Origin: Natronococcus sp. A-GB7
Lineage (GTDB): Archaea > Halobacteriota > Halobacteria > Halobacteriales > Natrialbaceae
Length of the DNA: 64,000 bases
Direction of reading: 5' to 3'
Assembly: GCF_029688865.1 (NCBI RefSeq)
Contig: NZ_JARUKV010000014.1
Location: 1-64,000, forward strand
The notes beneath the pieces are model-generated. The model did no database searches, was not told where the DNA came from, and worked only from the letters and a program-made list of their open reading frames with translations. Position 1 is the stretch's first letter; each line of letters begins with the position of its first letter. Of the stretch, positions 44,802 through 53,142 are shown piece by piece. Made by a program: the position numbers and the translations under genes.

Positions 44802-45092
44802 ATGCCAGAGGAAGTGCTATTCAAATTCGAACGGTCGATGGAGCGCAACGAGATCGCCGATTACCTCCGCTCGGTCGCCGACTCGATCGACGGCGAGGGT
44901 GACCTTTCCCTCGAGGCCGGCGGCGAGTCGGTCACGATGTCCCCGCCCGCCCGCCCAACCTTCGAGATCAAAGCCGAGCGCGAGACCTCGAGTTCGGGCG
45001 GCCCCGCCGAGCTCAGCGTCGAGTTCGAACTCGAGTGGGACGAGGGAAGCGAAGGCGAGGACGGCTCGGGCGGCGAGCTCCGAATCGAGTAG
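44802..45092 (+). CDS. Amphi-Trp domain protein
   Basis: This 96-residue acidic protein fits the amphi-Trp domain: EVLFKFERSMERNEIADYLRSVADSI, then strand pairs around GDLSLEAGGESVTMSPP and ELSVEFELEWDE with the conserved Trp. The function is unknown. A TATA-like TTCTATACCC lies about 30 bp before the ATG, so it is probably leaderless. It is convergent with the next gene. Confidence 0.75.
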   Translation: MPEEVLFKFERSMERNEIADYLRSVADSIDGEGDLSLEAGGESVTMSPPARPTFEIKAERETSSSGGPAELSVEFELEWDEGSEGEDGSGGELRIE

Positions 45093-45113
45093 TTAGACGG
45101 ACAACGGTCCGTC

Positions 45114-45524
45114 TCAGAGATCGACGACCCAGACGCGAAACGCCTCGGGGAGCCCGTAGACGCGGGCGAAGACGGCGTCGACGAACTGCCCGATCCGGTT
45201 CGGATCGGCCTTCGCGCTGATCCGGACGTTGACCCCCTCGGCCTCCTCCGATCGGTTGATCTCGTCGATCTTGAACACGGGAAACTCCGAGAGCAATCCC
45301 TTGAGCGCCTCGAGTTCTTCGTCGGTACAGTCGACGTTGATCGTGCCGTCGGCGAACTGGACCCAGGGTGTGCCCAGTTCGGGGTCGAGGTCCTCGGCCG
45401 CCGAGACGGAGTCCGCGTCGACCTCGAACGTGACGAATCCCGCGCCTCGCTCGCGGTGTGCCTGGATTCCGTCGGCGTACAGCTTCCGTCGCTCGGCCGG
45501 CTCGTCGGCGTCGAATCGCGTCAT
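45114..45524 (-). CDS. Uncharacterised haloarchaeal protein
   Basis: This 136-residue soluble protein has an alpha/beta appearance: [34 protein letters not shown]-type helix-strand and [20 protein letters not shown]. The last part may form a ferredoxin-like or ACT-like fold. I cannot name the family. It is divergent from adk across 59 bp, so it may share a promoter region with it. Confidence 0.6.
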   Translation of the reverse strand: MTRFDADEPAERRKLYADGIQAHRERGAGFVTFEVDADSVSAAEDLDPELGTPWVQFADGTINVDCTDEELEALKGLLSEFPVFKIDEINRSEEAEGVNVRISAKADPNRIGQFVDAVFARVYGLPEAFRVWVVDL

Positions 45525-45583
45525 ACCCGTACGGACGTGCCCGATTCTTTAAGCCTTTATGTGACGGTGCTGAACGGGGGAAC

Positions 45584-46219
45584 ATGGCACAACCACACAT
45601 CCTGATCCTGGGTGCGCCCGGGGCGGGAAAAGGGACACAGAGCGCAAACATCGCGGAGGAGTTCGGTGTCGAACACGTTACGACCGGTGACGCACTCCGT
45701 TCGAACAAGGAGATGGACATCTCCGACATGGACACGGAGTACGACACCCCCGCGGAGTACATGGACCAGGGTGAACTCGTCCCCGACGAGGTCGTCAACG
45801 CCATCGTCGACGAGGCGCTCTCCCAGGCCGACGGCTACGTGCTCGACGGCTACCCGCGGAACTTGGAGCAGGCCGAGGAGCTCGCGGAGATGACCGACCT
45901 CGACGTCGTGCTCTACCTCGACGTCGACGAGGAGGAGCTGGTCCACCGACTGACGGGCCGTCGGATGGATCCCGAGACCGGCGAGATCTACCACGTCGAG
46001 TACAACCCGCCGGAGGATCCCGAGATCGAGGGGCGCCTCGAGCAACGCGAGGACGACACCGAGGAAACCGTCAAGGAACGACTTCGGGTCTACCGGGAGA
46101 ACACGGAACCGGTCGTCGAACACTACGAGGAGGAGGGGGTCCTCGAGCGCGTCGACGGCAACCAGGCGCCCGACGAGGTCTGGGCGGACGTGAAGGCGAC
46201 GATCGAAGACGCCGCCTGA
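45584..46219 (+). CDS. adk: Adenylate kinase
   Basis: This 211-residue enzyme interconverts ATP + AMP and 2 ADP. P-loop GAPGAGKGT (about residues 10-18), TTGDALR (AMP binding), DGYPRN and the LID entrance [20 protein letters not shown] are bacterial-type Adk features, with a short LID lacking zinc Cys residues. A TATA-like CTTTAAGCC about 30 bp before ATG 45584 fits a leaderless start. It heads an adk-DUF106-cmk-cbf5 row. Confidence 0.95.
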   Translation: MAQPHILILGAPGAGKGTQSANIAEEFGVEHVTTGDALRSNKEMDISDMDTEYDTPAEYMDQGELVPDEVVNAIVDEALSQADGYVLDGYPRNLEQAEELAEMTDLDVVLYLDVDEEELVHRLTGRRMDPETGEIYHVEYNPPEDPEIEGRLEQREDDTEETVKERLRVYRENTEPVVEHYEEEGVLERVDGNQAPDEVWADVKATIEDAA

Positions 46220-46306
46220 GCCGGACCGAACGTACTCGAGTCCGATCGGGGCTCGGGCGCGCGAAGAAAAACACTTGTATATCGGACGTACCCTAGCCTC
46301 TGGCAG

Positions 46307-47260
46307 ATGACGCGTACAGCCGAGAAGATCAACGCCCTCGTCCGCGAGGATTCCTCGATGACGGAGGCCCTCGAGTCGATCCGCGAGGAAGCCGACAGGA
46401 ACGGCGGCGAGGTCCAGTGGGGAGATGTCAACGACGATCTGACCAGCGGACAGTGGGGCCGACTGATCGAGAAGGGGGTGTTGGTCGACGGCAACGAGGG
46501 GTTCGAGATCGCCGACCGCGAGGCCTACGACGAGGCTCTCGACGGGGATGGCGACGTCAGCGGCGGGGTGCCCGACGTCGACATCGACGAGGAGGCCGCG
46601 AGCTGGTCCCAGTGGGACAAGATGGCCGGTCTCGGATCGGTTCTGCTGATGATCGGCTACTGGCTCGACTCGGTTCGGAACACGGTCGGTGGCACGATCG
46701 ACATCGTGTTCGGACCGCTCGACGCGGCGCTTCCGTTCTACGCGGTGATCCTCTCGGTCGCGCTGCTGACGGGACTGTACTCGACGCTCCTGCAGGCGAA
46801 CCTGATGAACCCCGAGCGGATCGGAAAGTATCAGGAACGGATGAAGGCGATGCAGGAAAAACAGAAGGACGTCCGCGAGCGCAAGCAGGAAGCCGAGGAA
46901 CGCGACGCGAGCGAGGCCGAGATCGAACGGCTCGAGAACGAGATGGAGGAGGTCCGCGAGGAGCAGATGGAAGCGATGGCCGACAACCTCGGGATGTTCA
47001 AAGAGCAGTTCCGGCCGATGGTCTGGATCATGCTGTTTACGATCCCGCTGTTCCTCTGGATGTACTGGAAGATCCTCGGCGGCCACATCACCGAGGCCGA
47101 CCGGATGATGATCATGCCCATCGTCGGCGAGGTCGCCCTCGACGAGGGGCTGCTCGGACCGATGTGGGCCTGGATCGTCTGGTACTTCCTCTGTTCGATG
47201 GGCTTCACCCAGCTGCTTCGCAAGGCGTTGAACATCGACATGACGCCCTCGAGCGCCTGA
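46307..47260 (+). CDS. DUF106 membrane protein (EMC3/TMCO1-like)
   Basis: This 317-residue protein belongs to DUF106, the archaeal branch of the Oxa1/YidC-like insertase superfamily that includes EMC3 and TMCO1. Three to four membrane helices appear (about 108-124, 142-165, 230-250, 280-300), with a long charged coiled coil at about 175-225 between them (the ERMKAMQEKQKDVRERKQEA region), a hallmark of the family. An extra N-terminal domain of about 95 residues resembles a winged helix. It probably assists membrane-protein insertion, in keeping with its position by secY-associated genes. Confidence 0.85.
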   Translation: MTRTAEKINALVREDSSMTEALESIREEADRNGGEVQWGDVNDDLTSGQWGRLIEKGVLVDGNEGFEIADREAYDEALDGDGDVSGGVPDVDIDEEAASWSQWDKMAGLGSVLLMIGYWLDSVRNTVGGTIDIVFGPLDAALPFYAVILSVALLTGLYSTLLQANLMNPERIGKYQERMKAMQEKQKDVRERKQEAEERDASEAEIERLENEMEEVREEQMEAMADNLGMFKEQFRPMVWIMLFTIPLFLWMYWKILGGHITEADRMMIMPIVGEVALDEGLLGPMWAWIVWYFLCSMGFTQLLRKALNIDMTPSSA

Positions 47261-47344
47261 CCCTCGCGGAATCTCCCGGCGCTACCGGGCTCGAGGCGTC
47301 GACCGATTCAAAACCCATTTTACCCGTCCCGTCGCAGTTCGAAT

Positions 47345-47920
47345 ATGTTACTTACCGTCTCCGGCCCGCCGGGAAGCGGGAAGAGTACGACCGCGGAACT
47401 CCTCGCGGACGCCTTCGATCTCGACCACGTCAGCGGCGGCGACATCTTCCGCGAACTTGCCGACGAGCGGGGGTATACACCGCTCGAGTTCAACAAGCTG
47501 GCCGAGGAGAACGACGAGATCGACCGGGATCTCGACCGTCGGCTTCGCGAGATCGCCACCCAGGAGGACGACCTGGTTCTCGAGTCCCGGCTGGCGGGCT
47601 GGCTCGCCGGCGATCACGCAGACTTTCGGTTCTGGCTCGACGCGCCGGCGTCGGTCCGCGGCGAGCGGATCGCCGAACGCGAGGAGAAGGATCCGCGGCG
47701 GGCGACCGAGGAGACCGAAGCCCGGGAGGCGAGCGAGGCCCAGCGCTACCAGGAGTACTACGGGATCGACATCCGGGATCTGACGATCTACGACCTCTCG
47801 GTGAACACCGCTCGCTGGGATCCGGACGCCGTCCTCGACATGCTCGTCACCGCCGTCGACGAGTATGAGGCCCACGGCGACGAGGGGAAAGCACCCGTCA
47901 TCGCAGACTACGAGTTCTGA
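47345..47920 (+). CDS. cmk: Cytidylate kinase, archaeal type
   Basis: This 191-residue kinase phosphorylates CMP or dCMP. The P-loop is GPPGSGKST (residues 7-15), followed by [15 protein letters not shown] and a C-terminal region [22 protein letters not shown] characteristic of archaeal Cmk. It overlaps cbf5 by one base and follows the DUF106 gene, an arrangement seen in many archaea. Confidence 0.93.
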   Translation: MLLTVSGPPGSGKSTTAELLADAFDLDHVSGGDIFRELADERGYTPLEFNKLAEENDEIDRDLDRRLREIATQEDDLVLESRLAGWLAGDHADFRFWLDAPASVRGERIAEREEKDPRRATEETEAREASEAQRYQEYYGIDIRDLTIYDLSVNTARWDPDAVLDMLVTAVDEYEAHGDEGKAPVIADYEF

Positions 47921-48822
47921 TGGCGTTGCGTGGCCCACCCGAGGAACGCTCACCCGCCGAACTGCTGCAGTTTGGCGTCGTCAACCTCGACAAACCACCC
48001 GGCCCCTCCTCCCACCAGGTCAGCGGCTGGCTCCGCGACGAAGTCGCCGACGCCCTCACCGAACGCGACACAGAGCCGATCGACCAGGCGGCCCACGCCG
48101 GCACCCTCGATCCGAAGGTAACGGGCTGTCTGCCGGTTATGCTCGGCGAGGCGACCCGACTCGCCCAGACGTTTCTCGAAGGCGAAAAGGAGTACGTCGC
48201 CGTCCTCGAGTGTCACGGCTCGGTGCCGGGAGACGCCGAGTCGATCGCCGCCGAGTTCGAGGGGCCGATCTACCAGAAACCGCCCCGGAAGAGCGCCGTC
48301 TCGCGTCGGCTCCGGGTGCGAGAGATCTACGACCTCGACGTCCTCGAGGTCGAGGACCGACGACTCCTCCTGCGGATCGGCTGCGAGAGCGGAACCTACG
48401 TCCGCAAGCTCTGTCACGATCTGGGACTCGCACTCGGTACCGGCGGCCACATGGGACACCTCCGCCGGACGGCGACGACGCCGTTCGACGACTCGACGCT
48501 GCACACCGCCCAGACGTTCTACGACGCGCTCGCGTTCTGGCTCGAGGACGACGACCCCGAGCCGCTGTACGAAGTGGTCGAGCCGGCCGAACGGATCCTC
48601 GAGCACATTCCTCGAGTGGTGATCGCCGACAGCGCGGCCGAGCAGGTCGCGACCGGTGCGCCCGTCTATGCACCCGGCGTGCTCGAGGCCGGCGACGCCG
48701 AGCGGGGGTCGCTGGTGGCCTGTTTCACGCCCAACGGCGCCGCTGTCTGTCTGGGCACACTGGTCGGGGATCCCGACGCGGACTCGGGAACCGTCGTCGA
48801 CCTCGAGCGAGTACTGGTCTGA
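47920..48822 (+). CDS. cbf5: RNA-guided pseudouridine synthase subunit Cbf5
   Basis: This 300-residue protein is the catalytic subunit of H/ACA ribonucleoproteins, and archaeal Cbf5 can also act on tRNA U55. The catalytic aspartate lies in HAGTLDPKVTGCLPV. YQKPPRKSAVSRRLRVREIY and GTYVRKLCHDLG are conserved, and a PUA domain occupies about residues 222-300 (IADSAAEQVATGAPVYAPGV, pattern). An inserted Glu/Asp-rich N-terminus is short. The tRNA-Pro gene follows 64 bp downstream. Confidence 0.93.
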   Translation: MALRGPPEERSPAELLQFGVVNLDKPPGPSSHQVSGWLRDEVADALTERDTEPIDQAAHAGTLDPKVTGCLPVMLGEATRLAQTFLEGEKEYVAVLECHGSVPGDAESIAAEFEGPIYQKPPRKSAVSRRLRVREIYDLDVLEVEDRRLLLRIGCESGTYVRKLCHDLGLALGTGGHMGHLRRTATTPFDDSTLHTAQTFYDALAFWLEDDDPEPLYEVVEPAERILEHIPRVVIADSAAEQVATGAPVYAPGVLEAGDAERGSLVACFTPNGAAVCLGTLVGDPDADSGTVVDLERVLV

Positions 48823-48886
48823 GCTCGGAACCCGACTCGGATCGAAACGACACGCTTAAACGGCAGACGGCCATCGGTCAAAGTAC

Positions 48887-48957
48887 GGGACCGTGGGGTA
48901 GTGGTATCCTCTGCGGATGGGGTCCGTAGGACCCGAGTTCAATTCTCGGCGGTCCCA
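48887..48957 (+). tRNA. tRNA-Pro(GGG)
   Basis: This 71-nt gene folds with acceptor GGGACCG/CGGTCCC and discriminator A, anticodon stem TGCGG/CCGTA around loop ATGGGGT (anticodon GGG), and T-arm CCGAG-TTCAATT-CTCGG. No CCA is encoded. A TATA-like CTTAAACGG lies about 30 bp upstream. Its last 20 nt are copied exactly at 49170-49189. Confidence 0.94.
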
Positions 48958-49105
48958 CTTTTCGCGACGCAACGAACGAGGGAGTGGAACGACCGGAGTG
49001 ACGTGAGGAGAGGAAAGTGGGACCAGAGAGCAGCTCCGCTGCGACCGTGGTCCCACTTTTGCCGCGAACAAAACCGTAAGCGGCAGAACTGTGGAAAGAG
49101 CCGAG
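48953..49105 (+). repeat. Imperfect 150-bp repeat, copy A (tRNA-Pro-linked)
   Basis: This segment begins in the last bases of tRNA-Pro (TCCCACTTTT) and aligns along its length with 49246-49396. Shared blocks include CGACG.AACGAACGAGGGAGTGGA, GGACCAG.GAGCA and GCTGCGACCGT. The two copies are about 293 bp apart. It contains GCAGCTCCGCTGC, a short palindrome. Confidence 0.75.
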
Positions 49106-49189
49106 AATTGAGAACGCAAGTCGCAGCCAGCGGGCGGCCAACGGGCGCGAGCTGGACCGTCTTGCATCTGTTCAATTCTCGGCGGTCCC
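48957..49189 (+). repeat. 233-bp tRNA-Pro-linked hairpin unit
   Basis: This unit is flanked by exact 20-bp copies of the tRNA-Pro 3' end (48937-48956 inside the tRNA and 49170-49189). Near its end CCGAGAATTGA (49101-49111) pairs with TTCAATTCTCGG (49171-49182), an inverted duplicate of the T-loop/T-stem. The enclosed loop is closed by GCAAG/CTTGC at its base. The design matches the tRNA-Gly units at 19457-19744 although the sequences differ. Confidence 0.8.
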
Positions 49190-49245
49190 GTTGTTTTCGG
49201 AGAAAACGTGGGAATACGAGGACGAGCATAGCGAGTCCTCGGCAG

Positions 49246-49396
49246 TCCCATTTTCACGACGTAACGAACGAGGGAGTGGAGCGACCGTTGTGAGGTGAGG
49301 AGTGAAAATAGGACCAGGGAGCAACTTTGCTGCGACCGTAGTCTCACTTCTACTGTGAACAAAAACGTGAGCGACAGCGATGTGGAACGAGTCGAG
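49246..49396 (+). repeat. Imperfect 150-bp repeat, copy B
   Basis: This is the diverged second copy of 48953-49105. It is preceded by GAGTCCTCGGCAGTCCCA, a degraded form of the tRNA-Pro 3' end. Another hairpin (GGGAATACGAGGAC paired with GTCCTCGGCAGTCCC, 49211-49249) sits at its border. Divergence suggests that this copy is older than the first unit. Confidence 0.7.
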
Positions 49397-49833
49397 GAGC
49401 GACGCATCTCCGCGTGCAGGTCGACTCCAGGAGCGTATCGAGTACGGCAGTGCCCGCATCGAACGGGGAAGACGGTGGGTCCTGATGAGAACACCGGCCG
49501 GAACACGCTCGTGTCGTCCGTAGCGAACACGGTGAGTAGCCGAGGGCGACGTATCGTCTCGAGCGCACGTGCCGGTTCGGTGATCGACGGGGATAGCGGC
49601 GGGGTCTCCGACCGGACCGTTCGCAGACCGGACGACGAGAGGCGGGTCCGAACGAATTCGGGACGGCGTGACGAAAGTCACGACAATTCCGGTAAACGAT
49701 CGGTAACTCGAGCTGACGATCACCCGGTTCAATACGCTCGTCGCGAGCAACGAATGATGCCGGGAAGAGTTACCGGCGACACACCATCACCACCCGCCGA
49801 CCACCACCACCACTCCGACCCGGCGTTTCGATA
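49397..49833. other. Non-coding stretch after the tRNA-Pro repeats
   Basis: These 437 bp have no recognisable coding frame; open frames are Arg/Ser-rich shadows. A His-codon-like CAC/CAT run occurs just before the next gene (about 49784-49815). Nothing further was identified. Confidence 0.4.
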
Positions 49834-50022
49834 ATGACAACCCAAAACCGAGAGAAGCGAGCCGGCGTCTGCGAGAACTGCAGCGCGGTCTGTGCCGTGT
49901 GGCGTCGCCCCGACGGTGAGATCCTTCCGATCAGTTCGACGAGCGGCTGTGACTGTGAAGAACCGTCGATCCGTGTCGTGGACGCGCTTGGAACGCCGGA
50001 CGGAACCCACAGTACCCGCTGA
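49834..50022 (+). CDS. Small Cys-rich protein (62 aa)
   Basis: This 62-residue protein has CENCSAVC near residues 13-20 and CDC near 39-41, which could bind one zinc. The rest is polar and acidic. I do not recognise the family. The ATG at 49834 is clear and base composition fits coding DNA. It faces a small zinc-ribbon gene on the opposite strand 64 bp away. Confidence 0.55.
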   Translation: MTTQNREKRAGVCENCSAVCAVWRRPDGEILPISSTSGCDCEEPSIRVVDALGTPDGTHSTR

Positions 50023-50085
50023 ACGTCGATCACGAGCCGATTGCACGGCGGCCAGGCGACGGCGTGCGAACCGTTTCAGTCAGGA

Positions 50086-50232
50086 CTACAGTCGCATCGG
50101 CTCTCCGTCGAGAAGTCGGAACTCGGTTCCGTCGCATCTCGGACACGCGTCCTGTCGGTTCGGGATCGGGTCGGTACCACCCTCCGCCAGGAGGACGAAC
50201 TCGCAGTTGCTACACTCGACGAACTCTCGCAC
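50086..50232 (-). CDS. Small zinc-ribbon protein (48 aa)
   Basis: Starting from the GTG at 50232, this frame gives 48 residues: VREFVECSNCEFVLLAEGG, then a CPRC pair in DACPRCDGTEFRLL. CxxC pairs 20-25 residues apart form a single-zinc ribbon typical of tiny haloarchaeal regulatory or rRNA-associated proteins. The open frame runs further upstream, but those residues look non-coding. The function is unknown. Confidence 0.6.
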   Translation of the reverse strand: MREFVECSNCEFVLLAEGGTDPIPNRQDACPRCDGTEFRLLDGEPMRL

Positions 50233-50476
50233 TGTCGAACGATTGGGGCTCGACCGTCGAGTATTCTGTACCCGGTTGTGTAGGTATGGTCGCTTCACTG
50301 GCGCGAACCAAGAAGACAGCGCTCCTCGCTCCCGGGACCGCAGACCAAAACGGCGGGCGTTCCACACCATAGTCGAGAGCGCTCGGTTCGTGGGTCGTTC
50401 CCTTCGGGGCCGGAGACAAGTCGTCAGCGACCGCGCGATCGGCGGCTTTATCGGCGTTCGTTGCCCAGAATCGGCT

Positions 50477-51292
50477 ATGACGGTCGTTCTCGCCGGTATC
50501 GGCGCCGACAGCACGAACCTCGGGGCGCTCGGGCCGCTGTACGACGACGGACGCTTCGAGTACGTCCCGATCCCGGAGAAGACCCGAGAGACGGCGGAGA
50601 CGGAGACGCTCGGCTCCTGGACGCTGCGCGGAGACGACGGCACCGCGGCCAACCTCACGACCCGAATCGAGCCCCAGCCGGTCCGCGGCGGCCGCGAGCC
50701 CGTCTCCGGCGACGACCTCGAGTCGTGGCCGTTCCACCGCGACCCCAACTTCGAGGCGCTGACCTACGGCGAACACCGCACCAGCGGGTACGTCTCCCGG
50801 CTGCGAGCCCTCGAGCCCGGCGACGTCGTCGGCTTCTACGCCGGACTCCGGCGACCGGGCGGCGACCGCGCTCACCGCTACCTGATCGGCTACTTCACCG
50901 TCGACTCGGTCGCGGTCGTCACTCCCGAGCAATCGGGAAAGGAGCGGCGAGCGGTCCTCGAGGCCCATCCCCAGAACGCCCACGCCAAGCGCGCGCGGGG
51001 CGACGAGCTCTACCTCGAGAAGCCGGTCGTGATCGTCGACGGCCGGGAGCCGGGCGGGCTGTTCGACCGGGACCCGATTCGAATAAGCGACTACTACGTC
51101 AGGGAGGGCAACGTTCAGGCGCAGTACTACCTGCGCGAGGAGATCGAGTCCGCGTGGAACGTCGAAGCCGGCGGCGCGAACATGATGTTCAAACCTGCGT
51201 ACCGGTGTGAACTCTCGGGCGAACGGTTCCGCGAGCTGGTCGGCCTACCCGGTGAGCGATCGACTGCGGACGCCACCCCCGGAGCGGAGTGA
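50477..51292 (+). CDS. Nmad3-like protein, function uncertain
   Basis: This 271-residue protein starts TVVLAGIGADSTNLGALGPLYDDGRFEYVPIPE-like (strand, GADS, then YDDGRFEYVPIPE), which resembles the putative nucleotide-modification-associated domain Nmad3. Later segments include YGEHRTSGYVSRLRALEPGDVVGFYAGLR (pattern) and a C-terminal YRCELSGERFRELVGLP. The assignment is tentative; no catalytic motif is obvious. It ends overlapping or just before the acyltransferase gene. Confidence 0.55.
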   Translation: MTVVLAGIGADSTNLGALGPLYDDGRFEYVPIPEKTRETAETETLGSWTLRGDDGTAANLTTRIEPQPVRGGREPVSGDDLESWPFHRDPNFEALTYGEHRTSGYVSRLRALEPGDVVGFYAGLRRPGGDRAHRYLIGYFTVDSVAVVTPEQSGKERRAVLEAHPQNAHAKRARGDELYLEKPVVIVDGREPGGLFDRDPIRISDYYVREGNVQAQYYLREEIESAWNVEAGGANMMFKPAYRCELSGERFRELVGLPGERSTADATPGAE

Positions 51293-51345
51293 GGGCCGTC
51301 AAAACCGATCGGTTTCATGTGTCGACGACCCGAACGCTCTCCGTA

Positions 51346-51867
51346 GTGACCGACGAGACGCCCTCCCGCCACGACCGCGTGCGCAGCCATCGGACCCCCG
51401 GTGTCGCTAACTCCCTCGCCCACTGGACTCGAGCGCGCAGTCCGCTCCGGGTCGCGATCAACTACGTCGTCGTCTGGCTCGTCCGAATCTCGCCGAGCCT
51501 GCGGCTCAAGCGCTGGCTGTTACGACGGATCGGCGTCACCGTCGGCGCCGGCGTCTCTTGGGGCCTCGAGGCCACTCCCGACGTGTTCTGGCCCGACCTG
51601 ATCACCGTCAAGGACCACGCGATCGTCGGCTACGATGCGACGCTGCTGTGTCACGAGTTCCTGCAAGACGAGTACCGAACGGGCGAGGTCGTCGTCGGCG
51701 AGCGGGCGATGATCGGCGCGGGCGCGATCGTGTTGCCGGGCGTCGAGATCGGTGCGGGGGCGAGCGTCGCGGCGAACTCCCTTGTCACCCGGGACGTCGA
51801 ACCGGGAGCGACCGTCGCGGGTGTGCCGGCCCGACCGATGGACGCGGAGTCGCTCGAGGACGGCTAA
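51346..51867 (+). CDS. Hexapeptide-repeat acyltransferase
   Basis: This 173-residue protein has a left-handed beta-helix acyltransferase domain at about residues 70-165 (DLITVKDHAIVGYDATLLCHEF, VVVGERAMIGAGAIVLPGVEIG-type hexapeptides, VAGVPARPM). The N-terminal about 60 residues include an amphipathic or membrane-touching segment (LRVAINYVVVWLVRI). GTG at 51346 is preferred because the 19 residues from the earlier GTG at 51289 are not family-like. The acceptor is unknown. Confidence 0.75.
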   Translation: MTDETPSRHDRVRSHRTPGVANSLAHWTRARSPLRVAINYVVVWLVRISPSLRLKRWLLRRIGVTVGAGVSWGLEATPDVFWPDLITVKDHAIVGYDATLLCHEFLQDEYRTGEVVVGERAMIGAGAIVLPGVEIGAGASVAANSLVTRDVEPGATVAGVPARPMDAESLEDG

Positions 51868-51876
51868 CGGAGCCGA

Positions 51877-53046
51877 CTACAGCGAGGACCAGGCCTTTCG
51901 CGCGCGGTTCGCCGAGGAGACGTCGGCGATCCAGCGGGCGGCGATCGCCTTCTTCAGGTTCTTCGCGGGGACGCCGCCGAAGGTGTCGACGGGGAGCGCG
52001 AGACCGAACGCGGGCTTGACGCCGTGGGCGACGGCCTTGTCGCCGACGGAGACGACCGTCCCCTTGTCCTTGTGCTCCCAGGTCTTCAGCGGTCGGTTCT
52101 GGATGGCGCGGTTGATGTTCTCGGCGGCGACGTCCGCGGCCTGCCAGGCGGCCTGCGCGGTTGGCGGTGCGGGTCGGTCCCCCTGGTCGACGATCGCCGA
52201 GTCGCCGATCGCGAAGACGCGCTCGTTCGACGTCTGGAAGTTCGCGCTGGCGTTGACGCGGTTGTGCTCCTTTTCGAGGTCGGCCGTCTCGAGGGCGTCT
52301 CGGCCCGTGATCCCGCCGGTCCAGACGAGCACGTCGTGGGAAAGCGGCTCGCCCTCGTCGAAGTGGATCACGTCGTCGTCGGCTTCCGTGATCGGATCGT
52401 CCGTGTGGATCTGGACGCCGGCGTCCTGGAGCAGGTCGCGAAGCGCCTGCTGGATCTCCGGATCGTTTCCGGGGAAGATCTCCTCTAAGGCCTCGACGAG
52501 GTGGATCTCGAGGGGTGCGCGGTGGTTGTCGCGGAACTCCGCGATCTCGCCGGCGGTCTGGATGCCCGAGAGCCCGGCGCCGCCGATGACGATCTGAGCG
52601 GGGTCGCCGCGGGTCGCGTCGCGACTCGCCTCCACGACGGCCTCGTGGATCTCGAGGGCGTCGTCGAGGCTCTTGAGGGTCAGCGAGTGGTTCTCGAGGC
52701 CGGGGATGCCGTAGTAGGCGGTCTGGCTCCCCAGCGCGACGAGGACGTAGTCGTAGTCGACGTCCTCGCCATCGGCGAGTTCGACGACCCGTTCGTCGGT
52801 GTCGAGACCGGTGACCTCGTCCTGGACGAACCGGGTCGAGGGTGCCGCGATCTCCTCGACCGGAATCGTGATGTCCTCCTGGACGTTGGGATCACGGATC
52901 ACGCGGTGGGACTCGTGCAGGACGAGGTGGTAGTCGACGTCGGCGATCCAGGTCAGGCGCGCGCTGTCATCGAGTTCCGATTGGAGCGTTTTGACCGCAC
53001 CGGCCCCGGCGTAGCCGGCGCCGAGCACGACGACGTTCTCTGTCAT
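51877..53046 (-). CDS. NDH-2-type NADH dehydrogenase / FAD oxidoreductase
   Basis: This 389-residue flavoprotein has an N-terminal FAD-binding loop VVLGAGYAGAGAVK, a second dinucleotide loop IVIGGAGLSGIQTAGE at about residue 165, and the conserved RVFAIGDSAIVD FAD motif near residue 290. This is the type II NADH:quinone oxidoreductase or sulfide-quinone-reductase-like group. There is no SQR Cys pattern, so NADH dehydrogenase is favoured. It likely associates peripherally with the membrane. ATG at 53046 is preferred over a GTG nine bases earlier. Confidence 0.85.
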   Translation of the reverse strand: MTENVVVLGAGYAGAGAVKTLQSELDDSARLTWIADVDYHLVLHESHRVIRDPNVQEDITIPVEEIAAPSTRFVQDEVTGLDTDERVVELADGEDVDYDYVLVALGSQTAYYGIPGLENHSLTLKSLDDALEIHEAVVEASRDATRGDPAQIVIGGAGLSGIQTAGEIAEFRDNHRAPLEIHLVEALEEIFPGNDPEIQQALRDLLQDAGVQIHTDDPITEADDDVIHFDEGEPLSHDVLVWTGGITGRDALETADLEKEHNRVNASANFQTSNERVFAIGDSAIVDQGDRPAPPTAQAAWQAADVAAENINRAIQNRPLKTWEHKDKGTVVSVGDKAVAHGVKPAFGLALPVDTFGGVPAKNLKKAIAARWIADVSSANRARKAWSSL

Positions 53047-53142
53047 ACCTGACACTCCGAATCACTCCGATACAAAGGTGTTGAAAGCGGAATCACCACG
53101 AGAGAGGTTCACACGCGCGAAGATGAAGCGACCCGACCTCGC

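Noticed and set aside
48895-49300. Protein-coding frames across the tRNA-Pro repeats
   Set aside because: All include the tRNA or its copies in translation and have no domain; the repeats explain the open frames.
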